From positions 1 to 61,818 of the forward strand of contig LADT01000067.1 of NCBI GenBank assembly GCA_000961765.1: a stretch of 61,818 bases of DNA, read 5' to 3'. The stretch comes from Clostridiaceae bacterium BRH_c20a. Its GTDB lineage: Bacteria > Bacillota > Peptococcia > Peptococcales > BICA1-8. A program made the translations under genes and the position numbers. Position 1 is the stretch's first letter; each line of letters opens with the position of its first letter. Shown piece after piece: positions 1 to 7,636 of the stretch. Below the pieces are notes generated by a model. The model did no database searches. It had not been told where the DNA came from and was given only the letters and a program-made list of their open reading frames with translations.

Positions 1-1
1 T

Positions 2-325
2 CCCCGTTCGCTTTTATTAGAGGTAGGAACCCATACAAATTCATTGGAGGAAGCTCAAAAGGGCGCGTCTGTATTTGCCGCCAATTTGCCCGCTTTTTTA
101 GGTGTCGATCCGGAAAGAGAAAAATTGACCCCGCAACAACGGCAGCAGCAGGATGCTCAGCAGCGAAAAGGAGTTTTCTCTTCTCTGCTTTGGATCATTA
201 TCCTTTTAATTATAGGGAGTCTTGGTTTCTTACTAATCAGTGCGGGTAGTATCAAAGGAGCAGTTCAGCGAATAAAAGATTTCCCAAAAGAATTCAGTGA
301 CCTGCGGAGAAAAGGAAAAAGCTGA
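2..325 (+). CDS. spoIIP: Stage II sporulation protein P (SpoIIP), C-terminal fragment
   Basis: The frame is open to the left edge, so this is the 3' end of a gene cut by the window. The first visible residues (PRSLLLEVGTHTNSLEEAQ) match the end of the SpoIIP amidase domain, where a conserved LLLEVG is followed by an N-x-LEEA helix. SpoIIP cleaves the peptide stem from glycan strands and, with SpoIID and SpoIIM, drives engulfment of the forespore. After the domain comes a Gln-rich linker, one membrane segment (about SSLLWIIILLIIGSLGFLLI) and a basic tail. A C-terminal membrane anchor is unusual, because B. subtilis SpoIIP is anchored at its N-terminus. A TTG at 44 is only an internal codon. 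Confidence 0.72.
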   Translation, partial: PRSLLLEVGTHTNSLEEAQKGASVFAANLPAFLGVDPEREKLTPQQRQQQDAQQRKGVFSSLLWIIILLIIGSLGFLLISAGSIKGAVQRIKDFPKEFSDLRRKGKS

Positions 326-337
326 TAAAGCATGCTT

Positions 338-670
338 TTAGCCTGGTAAGCAAATTGCGAAACCAACCTGCAAATTAAGGGGATCTAAATCCGGATTTAA
401 TTCGCGCAATTTTTCGACCGTAGTATTGGTTGCAAGAGCAATCTGAAAAAGAGTATCACCCGGCGCAACACGCCAGAATATTCCCGAAGCGCATGGTTTT
501 TCAGGCGGCAAACAAACAAAGCTTCCTATTGGGAGATTCTGCGGGTTAATACTTGGATTTAGTTCTAGTATTTTCTGTACAGATGTGCCACTTATAATGG
601 CGATTTTATATAGAGTATCCCCGCGTCGTACTTTCCACAAGCGGCCCGAAGGACAAGGAATGGCTGACAT
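338..670 (-). CDS. Two-LysM-domain protein
   Basis: This 110-residue protein consists almost entirely of two LysM modules, at about residues 11-54 and 66-109. Each has the signature W(K/R)V-x-x-GDTL-x-x-IA, then an N-P-x-(I/L) turn and a G-x-x-(I/V)CLP end. LysM binds GlcNAc in peptidoglycan or spore cortex. There is no signal peptide and no catalytic domain, which fits a spore-coat or mother-cell protein of the SafA/CotX-associated kind; that role is inference. The ATG has a good RBS (GGAAGGG). It converges on spoIIP with 12 bp between the stops. Confidence 0.8.
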   Translation of the reverse strand: MSAIPCPSGRLWKVRRGDTLYKIAIISGTSVQKILELNPSINPQNLPIGSFVCLPPEKPCASGIFWRVAPGDTLFQIALATNTTVEKLRELNPDLDPLNLQVGFAICLPG

Positions 671-756
671 ATAGGCGTCCCTTCCTTTCCGGATTACTAC
701 TTACTATTGTATGATGTAGGGAAATATAATGTAACTTGGTTCCAGTAAGTAAAGAA

Positions 757-790
757 GCCCTCAAGTAAACCTTATGGTCTGATTGAGGGC
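757..790 (-). terminator. Intrinsic terminator of the P-type ATPase gene
   Basis: An inverted repeat with GCCCTCAA and TTGAGGGC arms and an 18-nt loop lies 43 bp past the ATPase stop. Read on the minus strand it is followed by a short pyrimidine-rich tract. Confidence 0.5.
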
Positions 791-832
791 CTTTGCATCT
801 GACTTTATTTTATTGCATTCAGTTTAGTTTGG

Positions 833-3538
833 TTAGGTACGAACTGAAGAAACACGGCTTCTCCTGAAAAACTTGCTTATCTCGGCAGTTACTAAAGGAA
901 TCAGGCTCAAACCAAGTACTGCCAGCCAGTCGCCAGGCTGGATCAGGGCTGTTTCGAAGATATTTCTCAGGAAAGGGATAAAGATGACAGCCAGCTGTGC
1001 TGCTGTTGAGAACAAGAAAGCAATAACCAGCACTCTGTTTGTTCCAATCCCCAAAGAGAACAGAGACTGCTCCAGGCTTCGTGCATTAAAAGAATGAACC
1101 AATTGGGAGAAGGCCATAGTTAAAAAGGCCATGGTATGAGCTTCTTCCAAAGTGCGTCCCCAGCTAAGGGCTAACCAGTAACTCGCCAAGGACAAGAGAC
1201 CTATGACGGCGCCCTGAACCAAGATATCTATACCTACACCCCCGGCAAAGACCCCTTCTTTTGAACGGCGCGGCTTCTTTTTCATAACGCCTTTCTCCGG
1301 ACGCTCCAGGCCTAGCGCTAAAGCCGGAGGTCCGTCGGTAACCAGGTTGAGCCAGAGAATTTGAATAGGGGTCAGCGGACTGCCTAAGCCTAAGAGAATA
1401 GCGGTAAAGATGGCTACAATCTCTCCGGCATTACAGGATAATAGGTATTGAATAGATTTTCTGATATTGCTGTAAATAGTACGTCCTTCTTCTACGGCAT
1501 TAACAATGGTGGCATAATTATCGTCTAAGAGGACCATATCGGAAGCCTCCTTGGCCACCTCAGTACCGGTAATTCCCATGGCAGCGCCGATGTCTGCTCT
1601 TTTTAAAGCGGGGGCATCATTGACGCCATCACCGGTCATTGCTACAACCTCACCATTAGCCTTTAAGGCGTCTACGATTCTCAGCTTGTGTTCCGGTGAT
1701 ACCCTGGCATAGACTGTAGTTTTGGTCACGTGCTTCATCAATTCTTCATGATCCATTTTTTCCAATTGCATACCGGTTAGAATACCATCGCCCGTTTTCC
1801 AGATATCAAGTTCTTTCGCAATGGCAACGGCTGTGTCTTGGTGATCTCCGGTAATCATCACTGTACGGATACCTGCACTGCGGCTTACTGCTACTGCCTC
1901 TTTTGCCTCTTGGCGCGGAGGGTCTTGAATAGCAAAGAATCCAATGAAGGTAAGATCTGTTTCAGTTGCTTCGGGAGTTGGATTGGAAGGAACTTCCGAC
2001 CATTTGCGCATTGCCAGCGCCAGAACACGCTGCCCCTGGGAAGCCAGACGAGAATTCTCCTCCATATAACGAGTCTGCATTTCTTGATTCAGGGCTATAA
2101 TTCCTTGATCTGTATTGACCTCCTTGCAGCGGGCTAAGAGTATATCCGGAGCTCCTTTTGTGAAGGAATAGATGTCACTGTTCAGCTTATGAAAGGTAGT
2201 CATCATTTTCCGAGCAGAATCAAAGGGAATCTCCTGTAAACGGGGGTGCTCCTGCTCGACAGCTTCTTTATGGAGATTGGCTTTTGCCGCCGCGACAACC
2301 AGCGCTCCCTCCGTGGGGTCGCCAATAATTTTGACTCCAGAGTTATTATTTTCCATCCTGGCGTCACTATTTAGCAGGCCGCCCAGAAGCAATAGCTTCA
2401 TTAGAGGATGAGCCTGGGGTTCTATTGGCTGATCTTTTTGATCCAGGAACTCGCCTTTTGGCGCATACCCAGTACCGGTAACTTTAGCAAAGGAATTGTT
2501 GGTAAAAACCCCTGTGACAGTCATCTCGTTTTTGGTTAAAGTCCCGGTTTTATCGGAACAGATATAGGTTGCTACTCCAAGGGTTTCAACTGCGGGCAGC
2601 TTACGGATGATGGCTTTTCGGCGGCTCATCCGGGTTACACCCAGGGCCAAAACTATGGTTACTACAGAAGGCAGGCCTTCCGGGATAGCTGCAACAGCTA
2701 AAGCTATTGAAGTCATAAACATTTCCAGCACATTTTCGCCCCGGAAAAGGCCAGTTAAAAAGACAACGACAACGATGGCTGCTGCGACAATCCCAAGGGT
2801 CTTGCCCAATTTGGCCAGTTGTTGCTGCAAGGGGGTAGGATCAGGGGGGGAGTCCTGCAGCATCTGGGCAATACGTCCCAGCTCAGTTCCCATTCCTGTA
2901 TTGGTTATAATAGCTTGGCCGCGGCCAGCGGTAACGCTGGTTCCCATAAAGATTATGTTTTTGCGGTCCCCAACAGGCACTTCTTTTATCTCAATGACAT
3001 TAAGATCCTTCTCTACAGGGACCGACTCCCCTGTTAAAGCAGCTTCGTTAACCCTTAAAGAGGCAACTTCGATAAGTCTTGCATCGGCAGGCACTGCATC
3101 TCCGGCATCAAGGAGAATTACATCTCCCGGCACCAGATTCTCCACGGGAGTCTCGGAAACTTTACCATCACGTTTTACTTTTACAAAAGCTTTGGTCATA
3201 GCTTTTAAAGCTTTTAGCGCTTGTTCCGCTTTATTCTCCTGAAATACCCCTAAGGCTGCATTCAAAACAACTATTATCATGATAACGATGGCGTCTTCCC
3301 ATTCTCCTAAAGCGCCTGAGATTAGGGCGGCTATCAGCAGAATTAATACCAAGGTTTCTTTGATTTGGTGAATAAACATGGAAATCAGGCTTTTGGGCGG
3401 CGGCTCTTTCAAAGCATTAGGCCCGAATTCTTTTTGCCGTCGTTCAATCTCATTGCTGCTCAAACCTCTATTTATGTCCGTATCAAGTGCAGCTGTTATT
3501 TGGTTTACATCATAGGCATACCAGTTTTTTGGCTCCAA
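833..3538 (-). CDS. P2A-type cation-transporting ATPase (Ca2+/Mn2+ exporter)
   Basis: This 901-residue SERCA-like P-type ATPase has the actuator TGES at 169-172, the phosphorylation site DKTGT at 329-333 and TGDGVND at 635-641. The membrane cation ligands of the P2A class are present: PEGLP in TM4 (286-290), NAGE in TM5 (703-706) and NLVTDG in TM6 (731-736). Such pumps export Ca2+ or Mn2+ from the cytoplasm using ATP. The gene starts at TTG, 7 nt after GGAGGG. The upstream yybP-ykoY riboswitch makes Mn2+ efflux the better guess, as for Lactococcus YoaB; sequence alone cannot separate Mn2+ from Ca2+. Confidence 0.93.
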   Translation of the reverse strand: MEPKNWYAYDVNQITAALDTDINRGLSSNEIERRQKEFGPNALKEPPPKSLISMFIHQIKETLVLILLIAALISGALGEWEDAIVIMIIVVLNAALGVFQENKAEQALKALKAMTKAFVKVKRDGKVSETPVENLVPGDVILLDAGDAVPADARLIEVASLRVNEAALTGESVPVEKDLNVIEIKEVPVGDRKNIIFMGTSVTAGRGQAIITNTGMGTELGRIAQMLQDSPPDPTPLQQQLAKLGKTLGIVAAAIVVVVFLTGLFRGENVLEMFMTSIALAVAAIPEGLPSVVTIVLALGVTRMSRRKAIIRKLPAVETLGVATYICSDKTGTLTKNEMTVTGVFTNNSFAKVTGTGYAPKGEFLDQKDQPIEPQAHPLMKLLLLGGLLNSDARMENNNSGVKIIGDPTEGALVVAAAKANLHKEAVEQEHPRLQEIPFDSARKMMTTFHKLNSDIYSFTKGAPDILLARCKEVNTDQGIIALNQEMQTRYMEENSRLASQGQRVLALAMRKWSEVPSNPTPEATETDLTFIGFFAIQDPPRQEAKEAVAVSRSAGIRTVMITGDHQDTAVAIAKELDIWKTGDGILTGMQLEKMDHEELMKHVTKTTVYARVSPEHKLRIVDALKANGEVVAMTGDGVNDAPALKRADIGAAMGITGTEVAKEASDMVLLDDNYATIVNAVEEGRTIYSNIRKSIQYLLSCNAGEIVAIFTAILLGLGSPLTPIQILWLNLVTDGPPALALGLERPEKGVMKKKPRRSKEGVFAGGVGIDILVQGAVIGLLSLASYWLALSWGRTLEEAHTMAFLTMAFSQLVHSFNARSLEQSLFSLGIGTNRVLVIAFLFSTAAQLAVIFIPFLRNIFETALIQPGDWLAVLGLSLIPLVTAEISKFFRRSRVSSVRT

Positions 3539-3658
3539 ATCTAGTCCCTCCTTCGAAATAGGTATCTGTGGTCTCCAAGATAATCAGTTTTACGCTTGGC
3601 ATACCCCATTTAATAATAGTGTCCCCGCTTTTAGGATTTATTCCCAAACATAAACAAG

Positions 3659-3688
3659 AGCAGCCTTACTGTGACAGTAAAGGCTGCT
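3659..3688 (-). terminator. Second hairpin in the ATPase leader
   Basis: A 14-15 bp stem with one bulged base (arms AGCAGCC...GGCTGCT) follows the riboswitch terminator by about 6 nt on the minus strand. Only a weak T-tract (CTTGTTTA) follows it. It could be a back-up terminator or an RNA-stability element. Confidence 0.45.
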
Positions 3689-3693
3689 ATATG

Positions 3694-3725
3694 AAAAAAC
3701 CTTTACCATTTTAGATGGTAAAGGT
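3694..3725 (-). terminator. Riboswitch expression-platform terminator
   Basis: A perfect 11-bp stem (ACCTTTACCAT with ATGGTAAAGGT, 5-nt loop) is followed on the minus strand by at least five T. Its 5' arm begins with ACCTTT, which is also the 3' strand of the aptamer's closing helix P1. P1 and the terminator are therefore mutually exclusive, and ligand binding should favour read-through. Confidence 0.85.
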
Positions 3726-3808
3726 CTGGCAAACAACTGAAAGTTGCCAGCAAAGCCGGAGATAAATCTCGAAATGACGACTTTGCTGAAAAAGCTACTC
3801 CCCTTTAG
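3720..3808 (-). promoter_or_regulatory. yybP-ykoY (Mn2+) riboswitch aptamer
   Basis: On the minus strand the RNA carries the two conserved internal loops of this class: AAAGGGGAGTAGC near the 5' end and GCAAAGTCGTCATTTCG in the middle. They are followed by a CCGGCTTTGC return strand, a small TTGCC/GGCAA-type hairpin and the P1 return ACCTTT. Members of this class bind Mn2+ and usually control Mn exporters or P-type ATPases. Here it sits 180 nt ahead of the P2A ATPase, on the same strand, right after a promoter. Confidence 0.9.
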
Positions 3809-3830
3809 AAAGTATTAACTTGTTATACAT

Positions 3831-3859
3831 ATTTTAGCCTAAGCTGATTCCTGTGTCAA
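3831..3859 (-). promoter_or_regulatory. SigA-type promoter of the Mn2+ riboswitch/ATPase unit
   Basis: On the minus strand there is TTGACA (3859-3854), a 17-bp spacer and TAAAAT (3836-3831). The predicted start lies 10-15 nt before the aptamer. Only the third base of the -10 departs from consensus. Confidence 0.75.
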
Positions 3860-3894
3860 GGCGTATGTGTCCGACATGGCGTATGTGTCCGACA
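3860..3894. repeat. Tandem 17-bp direct repeat abutting the -35 box
   Basis: GGCGTATGTGTCCGACA occurs twice (3860-3876 and 3878-3894) with one base between. Each copy ends in the near-palindrome TGTCSGACA. The first copy touches the -35 hexamer of the ATPase promoter, so the pair could be an operator or simply a local duplication. Confidence 0.7.
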
Positions 3895-3922
3895 GCAGTC
3901 ACTGAATAGTATGCTCAACGCT

Positions 3923-5059
3923 TTATTTTGCCAGTTTTTCTGCAGGAATCTGCAGGAATGCCTCAACAACCAGCGGGTCAAACTGCTTTTCTTTCCCGGA
4001 TAAAATTTCATCGATTGCTTCATCATGTTTTTTTGCCAAGCGGTAAGGCCTGTCCGTTGTCATGGCATCATAAGCGTCTGCCACGCTGATAATACGTGCC
4101 AGATGTGGTATTTCTTCCCCCGCAAGCCCGTCAGGATACCCGCCTCCGTCCCATCTTTCATGATGATGCCGGATTATAGCCCTTACCTGTCTGGATAGTT
4201 CAGCCTTTTCTGTGATTATTTCTCCATTTGCCGGATGCATTTTGATGATTTCCCATTCATCTGCCGACAGGGGTTCAAGCTTCATGATAATGCTTTCGGG
4301 CACGCCAATTTTTCCGATATCGTGAAGTGTCGCTGCTTGGTAAAGTTGTTCCTGTTGTTCACGACTTAATCCAAATATGTCTGCGCAATCTGACGATATT
4401 TTAGCAACCCGTTCGGAATGCCCCTGCGTATAAAAATCCCTGGTCTCCATAGCTGCCGACAGCCCCTTGATAACACTTATGTATTGTTTTTTCAAGAAAT
4501 TATGGCTTCTGGCATTTCCCAGCGCCATACCCAGCTGATTCGCCATGTCGGTCAAAAACTGATAATCATACTTTGACCATTGTTGCGGCTCAAACGAGTA
4601 TATTTTCAATGTGCCGATAGTCTTTCCGCCAGTTTTTAATGGGGCCACGAGCATAGATTTTATCTTATCAGCGTAATATGGCATTATTTTACTATTTTCT
4701 TCATCTATATTTTCTATCCCCAACGTAACTCCACTGGCTAAAACTTTGCCAAGCAGAGTCCCCTCCGGTTTGACTTTCATTGCCATGCTCATTATGTTTT
4801 CCGGAATACCTGCGCTGGCCTTGATTGTCAATTCGCCCGTCTTCTCATCCAAGATGCGAAACACGCACCATCTTCCTTCAAAAGCTGACAGTACGGTTTT
4901 CAAGGCTTTATTCAGCACAACTTGTTCATCGTCGCAACCGGCAAGCTCCATCCCCAGCTTAATCAAAGCTCTTATTGTTCTATCCCTTTGACAAGGCTCA
5001 TAACAAGAGTCGCCATCATTATATTGCTCTATCTGCCTGTTTGTTTGATGATAATCCAT
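3923..5059 (-). CDS. GAF/HD-GYP domain c-di-GMP phosphodiesterase
   Basis: The ATG at 5059 (protein MDYHQTNRQ) follows GGAGG at 6 nt, which is better than an upstream ATG at 5155 that would overlap gerB. The 378-residue product has an N-terminal GAF domain (about residues 35-175) and a C-terminal HD-GYP domain. The latter has HDIGKIGVPESI and HHHERWDGGGYPDGL, the metal-binding and GYP signatures of c-di-GMP-hydrolysing enzymes. It has no membrane segment, so it is probably a cytoplasmic sensor-phosphodiesterase. It is the last gene of the germination array, 37 bp after gerB, and a c-di-GMP riboswitch lies at the far end of the same cluster. Confidence 0.88.
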   Translation of the reverse strand: MDYHQTNRQIEQYNDGDSCYEPCQRDRTIRALIKLGMELAGCDDEQVVLNKALKTVLSAFEGRWCVFRILDEKTGELTIKASAGIPENIMSMAMKVKPEGTLLGKVLASGVTLGIENIDEENSKIMPYYADKIKSMLVAPLKTGGKTIGTLKIYSFEPQQWSKYDYQFLTDMANQLGMALGNARSHNFLKKQYISVIKGLSAAMETRDFYTQGHSERVAKISSDCADIFGLSREQQEQLYQAATLHDIGKIGVPESIIMKLEPLSADEWEIIKMHPANGEIITEKAELSRQVRAIIRHHHERWDGGGYPDGLAGEEIPHLARIISVADAYDAMTTDRPYRLAKKHDEAIDEILSGKEKQFDPLVVEAFLQIPAEKLAK

Positions 5060-5096
5060 TTTCTGCCTCCAAGCATTCATGTGTTGATTAATTCTA

Positions 5097-6185
5097 TTAT
5101 AGCTGTTGCCGGATTTTCCCTGCAATAAGCAATAAAACAGGTATGATAAAGCCAAACAGAATGTTCAGATGTATTGCCACCATAACTGAAAACTCCTCCA
5201 GCTCAAACTGGCTTTTTGCGATATACAAGCTTAATATGTACATGAGAATTGTCAAGATGCCAATAAGGAATTTTGTATCCGACAGCTTGAACAAATATTT
5301 GATTATACACAAAATGGAGTAGAAGAATACGATAATAAGTATAAAATCGGCGATGATCCACTGGGTTACCGCCAAAGCCTCGATTCTGTCAAGGGCTCTT
5401 AAAACGGTTATGTTTTTTACAGTCATATAAAACGGTAAACTGGAACGCGCAGTCACTGAATAGCCTAATGACCCTATGGTCATTACGGAAAGCAGGATGT
5501 GCATGACCGTAAGAAATACGGCTCCTTTTATTCCAATGTTTTTAATTGCTTCTTTATATTTTATTTTATCACTAAAAAAGAAAAGCACAACAAAGTAGGC
5601 CCATAACCCTGCAAGGTAATAGCTGCCTTTTATGACGGGCAGAATATCAAGCCGGCTTATGGGTGTCAGATTGTCAATACTTATATTTTTTGTAGAAAAT
5701 ACAAAAAGCAAAGCGAACCCGATCAGCAATAGAAGGGCAATAATTTCGCCCATTCTGGCAAAGACAACCAAGCCGTATCGTAAAACCACTGCTACCAGTA
5801 CCAGCATTACGATTATAAAAAATGATATGTCGCTGGCAGGCGCTATGGCCGTATTGATTCTTATGGCATAATACCTTGTATACAAAACTAATAATATAAC
5901 AAGCCATCCAATATAAGCCGATAAAATTACACTTCCCAGATATTTGCCTGTAATTTTGCAGATAATATCCATCCATGAAGCATCTCTATGCTTTTTGTAA
6001 AAGCTATGAAACACCAGAACAAGCAGCAGCAAAAACACAAAGGACACCAGGGGCGTGAGCCATCCGGCCTGTTTGGCTTCCGCTGCCGCCTGGGTGGGAA
6101 AAAACCTGATGGCAGGGGAATAAAGCAGCGTTATAAATAATATCACAGCCTGTCTGAAGGATATTTTTTCCTGATGTGAAAGCAC
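5097..6185 (-). CDS. gerB: GerAB-type spore germination permease
   Basis: This 362-residue membrane protein has about ten hydrophobic segments and an N-terminal SHQEKISFRQAVILFI start, typical of the GerAB/ArcD/ProY family (APC fold). GerAB subunits bind the small-molecule germinant in the spore inner membrane, next to GerAA and GerAC. Translation starts at GTG (6185) after GGGGAGGAG. It follows a small membrane-protein gene by 15 bp. Confidence 0.9.
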   Translation of the reverse strand: MLSHQEKISFRQAVILFITLLYSPAIRFFPTQAAAEAKQAGWLTPLVSFVFLLLLVLVFHSFYKKHRDASWMDIICKITGKYLGSVILSAYIGWLVILLVLYTRYYAIRINTAIAPASDISFFIIVMLVLVAVVLRYGLVVFARMGEIIALLLLIGFALLFVFSTKNISIDNLTPISRLDILPVIKGSYYLAGLWAYFVVLFFFSDKIKYKEAIKNIGIKGAVFLTVMHILLSVMTIGSLGYSVTARSSLPFYMTVKNITVLRALDRIEALAVTQWIIADFILIIVFFYSILCIIKYLFKLSDTKFLIGILTILMYILSLYIAKSQFELEEFSVMVAIHLNILFGFIIPVLLLIAGKIRQQL

Positions 6186-6200
6186 TGCTTCTCCTCCCCT

Positions 6201-6401
6201 CTACAGATGAAAGCCTATCATGTCTGTCAGAAAACCGGCGATGCTTTCCCTGTTTGGATTTGACAGGTATAGATAGCCAAGCGCTAGCGTCACTATAACA
6301 GCCCCAAGGTACACGGCAATATCCTTCCTTTGGCCTTTGCTTTTCAAGTCCATTATTTCAAAAGCGCTTACCAAAATAACCAGGACCGTAAAAAGGATCA
6401 T
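6201..6401 (-). CDS. Small membrane protein of the germinant-receptor operon
   Basis: This 66-residue protein has two hydrophobic segments (about 1-17 and 29-47), a basic linker between them and a short polar tail. Its ATG overlaps the gerC stop by 4 bp (ATGA), so it is translationally coupled. Small two-helix proteins (GerD-like or 'GerXD' subunits) are known in some Bacillus and Clostridium ger operons and modulate receptor function. That this is one is inferred from position and topology only. Confidence 0.6.
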   Translation of the reverse strand: MILFTVLVILVSAFEIMDLKSKGQRKDIAVYLGAVIVTLALGYLYLSNPNRESIAGFLTDMIGFHL

Positions 6402-7627
6402 TCTCCTTCACCTGCCTTATATTTGTTCGGCTGCCTTATGTCGTAAGTCCTCTTTACTGCTGATGCCACTTCAAAATCAAATCTTATATTGGGAAAAATT
6501 TCCTTCCACCTGCCCTTTAGGGACTGCCATTTTACAGGGTGCTTATGATATATCCTGTCTGCAATATCCAAAATATCTGTATTATTTATTTGAGCCAGTT
6601 TGACTGCCGTTTCCATATACTGCTTTACGGCAGCTGCCTGCTGCTCTTCAAGCTTTTCCAGCTCGTCTTTGTTAAATATATCTATTGTTGAGTGCATTTC
6701 GGCAACATTGCTTTCTACGGCAGCCTTTACCAGAACCGACACCGTATCGCCGTCAAACCGGGGAATGATTTTTGTGTTTGCCTTGATGATCTCCAGCGCA
6801 ACTTCCCTGTCCGTGGAGTCTTTCACATTGACTACTCCTGATTTTACTTTGTTTGTAATGAAATTAATCCCCATTGACTCCGGCTTGTCGGCGAAGGCTA
6901 TCAGCTTTGCGTCTTTAAAAACGGCATATCCTTCCAGCCGGATCTCGATTTCATCGCTCTCGTCTTTTTTCTGTCCAATAGGGTCTTTTTGAGCTATGCG
7001 CAATGCCGGAATAATTACATCCGAGTATTCATCATCAAGTCTGCCCATCAGCTCTATCAGTTCAAGCCTGCCGAAAACCGACATCAAACCTGTGCTACTC
7101 AAAAGAATGTTCAGCAGCTGAGGAACATAAAGAGCGCCCGTCTTGCTTATTGCCAATAATTCCTCGGCGGTAGCATCCTTGACAATAAAAATTCTTGCAT
7201 TATGCCTTAATGCCTGACCGCGGCTTAAAAGATCCAGATACTTTATCAAATCCTCCCTGGCGGCTTCCTCGCCGATAATAAAAAAATCAGCATATCCCCA
7301 GAATACCTGCTTCTTATTATAGGTTTGAAATATCCTGGCAGCTTCAGAGACGGTCTTGCCCTCCGAGCTCACAACAACGGCTCCGCCGCCTTGGGCCGCC
7401 TGCCCTGTTGCTTCCATTCTCCCGGCTCCCGCCCCTTGCTTATCCATTTTGGAGGTTATTGTAACCCTGATATCCTCGGGATTATCCGGCGATTTATCGA
7501 TGCCGACGGCCTCTATAAGTTCAAGGTCTACCAGTTCCTTCCTCTCAGGCAGGAACGTTTTTTCTCCACACCCGTTCATAAGAAAAGAAAACACAAGCAA
7601 TACTCCGGCCAGCAGGTATTTTTTCAT
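6398..7627 (-). CDS. gerC: Ger(x)C family germination lipoprotein
   Basis: The 409-residue product begins with a lipoprotein signal (MKKYLLAGVLLVFSFLMNGC, lipobox Cys at 20) and continues with the GerAC fold, including LELIEAVGIDKS near the start. GerAC lipoproteins sit on the outer face of the spore inner membrane as the third receptor subunit. The order gerA-gerC-small protein-gerB, with gaps of 10 bp or overlaps, indicates one transcript. Confidence 0.9.
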   Translation of the reverse strand: MKKYLLAGVLLVFSFLMNGCGEKTFLPERKELVDLELIEAVGIDKSPDNPEDIRVTITSKMDKQGAGAGRMEATGQAAQGGGAVVVSSEGKTVSEAARIFQTYNKKQVFWGYADFFIIGEEAAREDLIKYLDLLSRGQALRHNARIFIVKDATAEELLAISKTGALYVPQLLNILLSSTGLMSVFGRLELIELMGRLDDEYSDVIIPALRIAQKDPIGQKKDESDEIEIRLEGYAVFKDAKLIAFADKPESMGINFITNKVKSGVVNVKDSTDREVALEIIKANTKIIPRFDGDTVSVLVKAAVESNVAEMHSTIDIFNKDELEKLEEQQAAAVKQYMETAVKLAQINNTDILDIADRIYHKHPVKWQSLKGRWKEIFPNIRFDFEVASAVKRTYDIRQPNKYKAGEGE

Positions 7628-7636
7628 GCCTTCGCC

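Noticed and set aside
2607-3242. Open frame of 211 codons on the plus strand inside the ATPase gene
   Set aside because: It is antisense to a clear P-type ATPase, has low-complexity Ser/Thr/Ala composition and no RBS.
3895-5466. A 15-bp identity (GCAGTCACTGAATAG) between 3895 and about 5452
   Set aside because: One copy is inside gerB coding sequence; a 15-mer match is expected by chance once or twice in this window.
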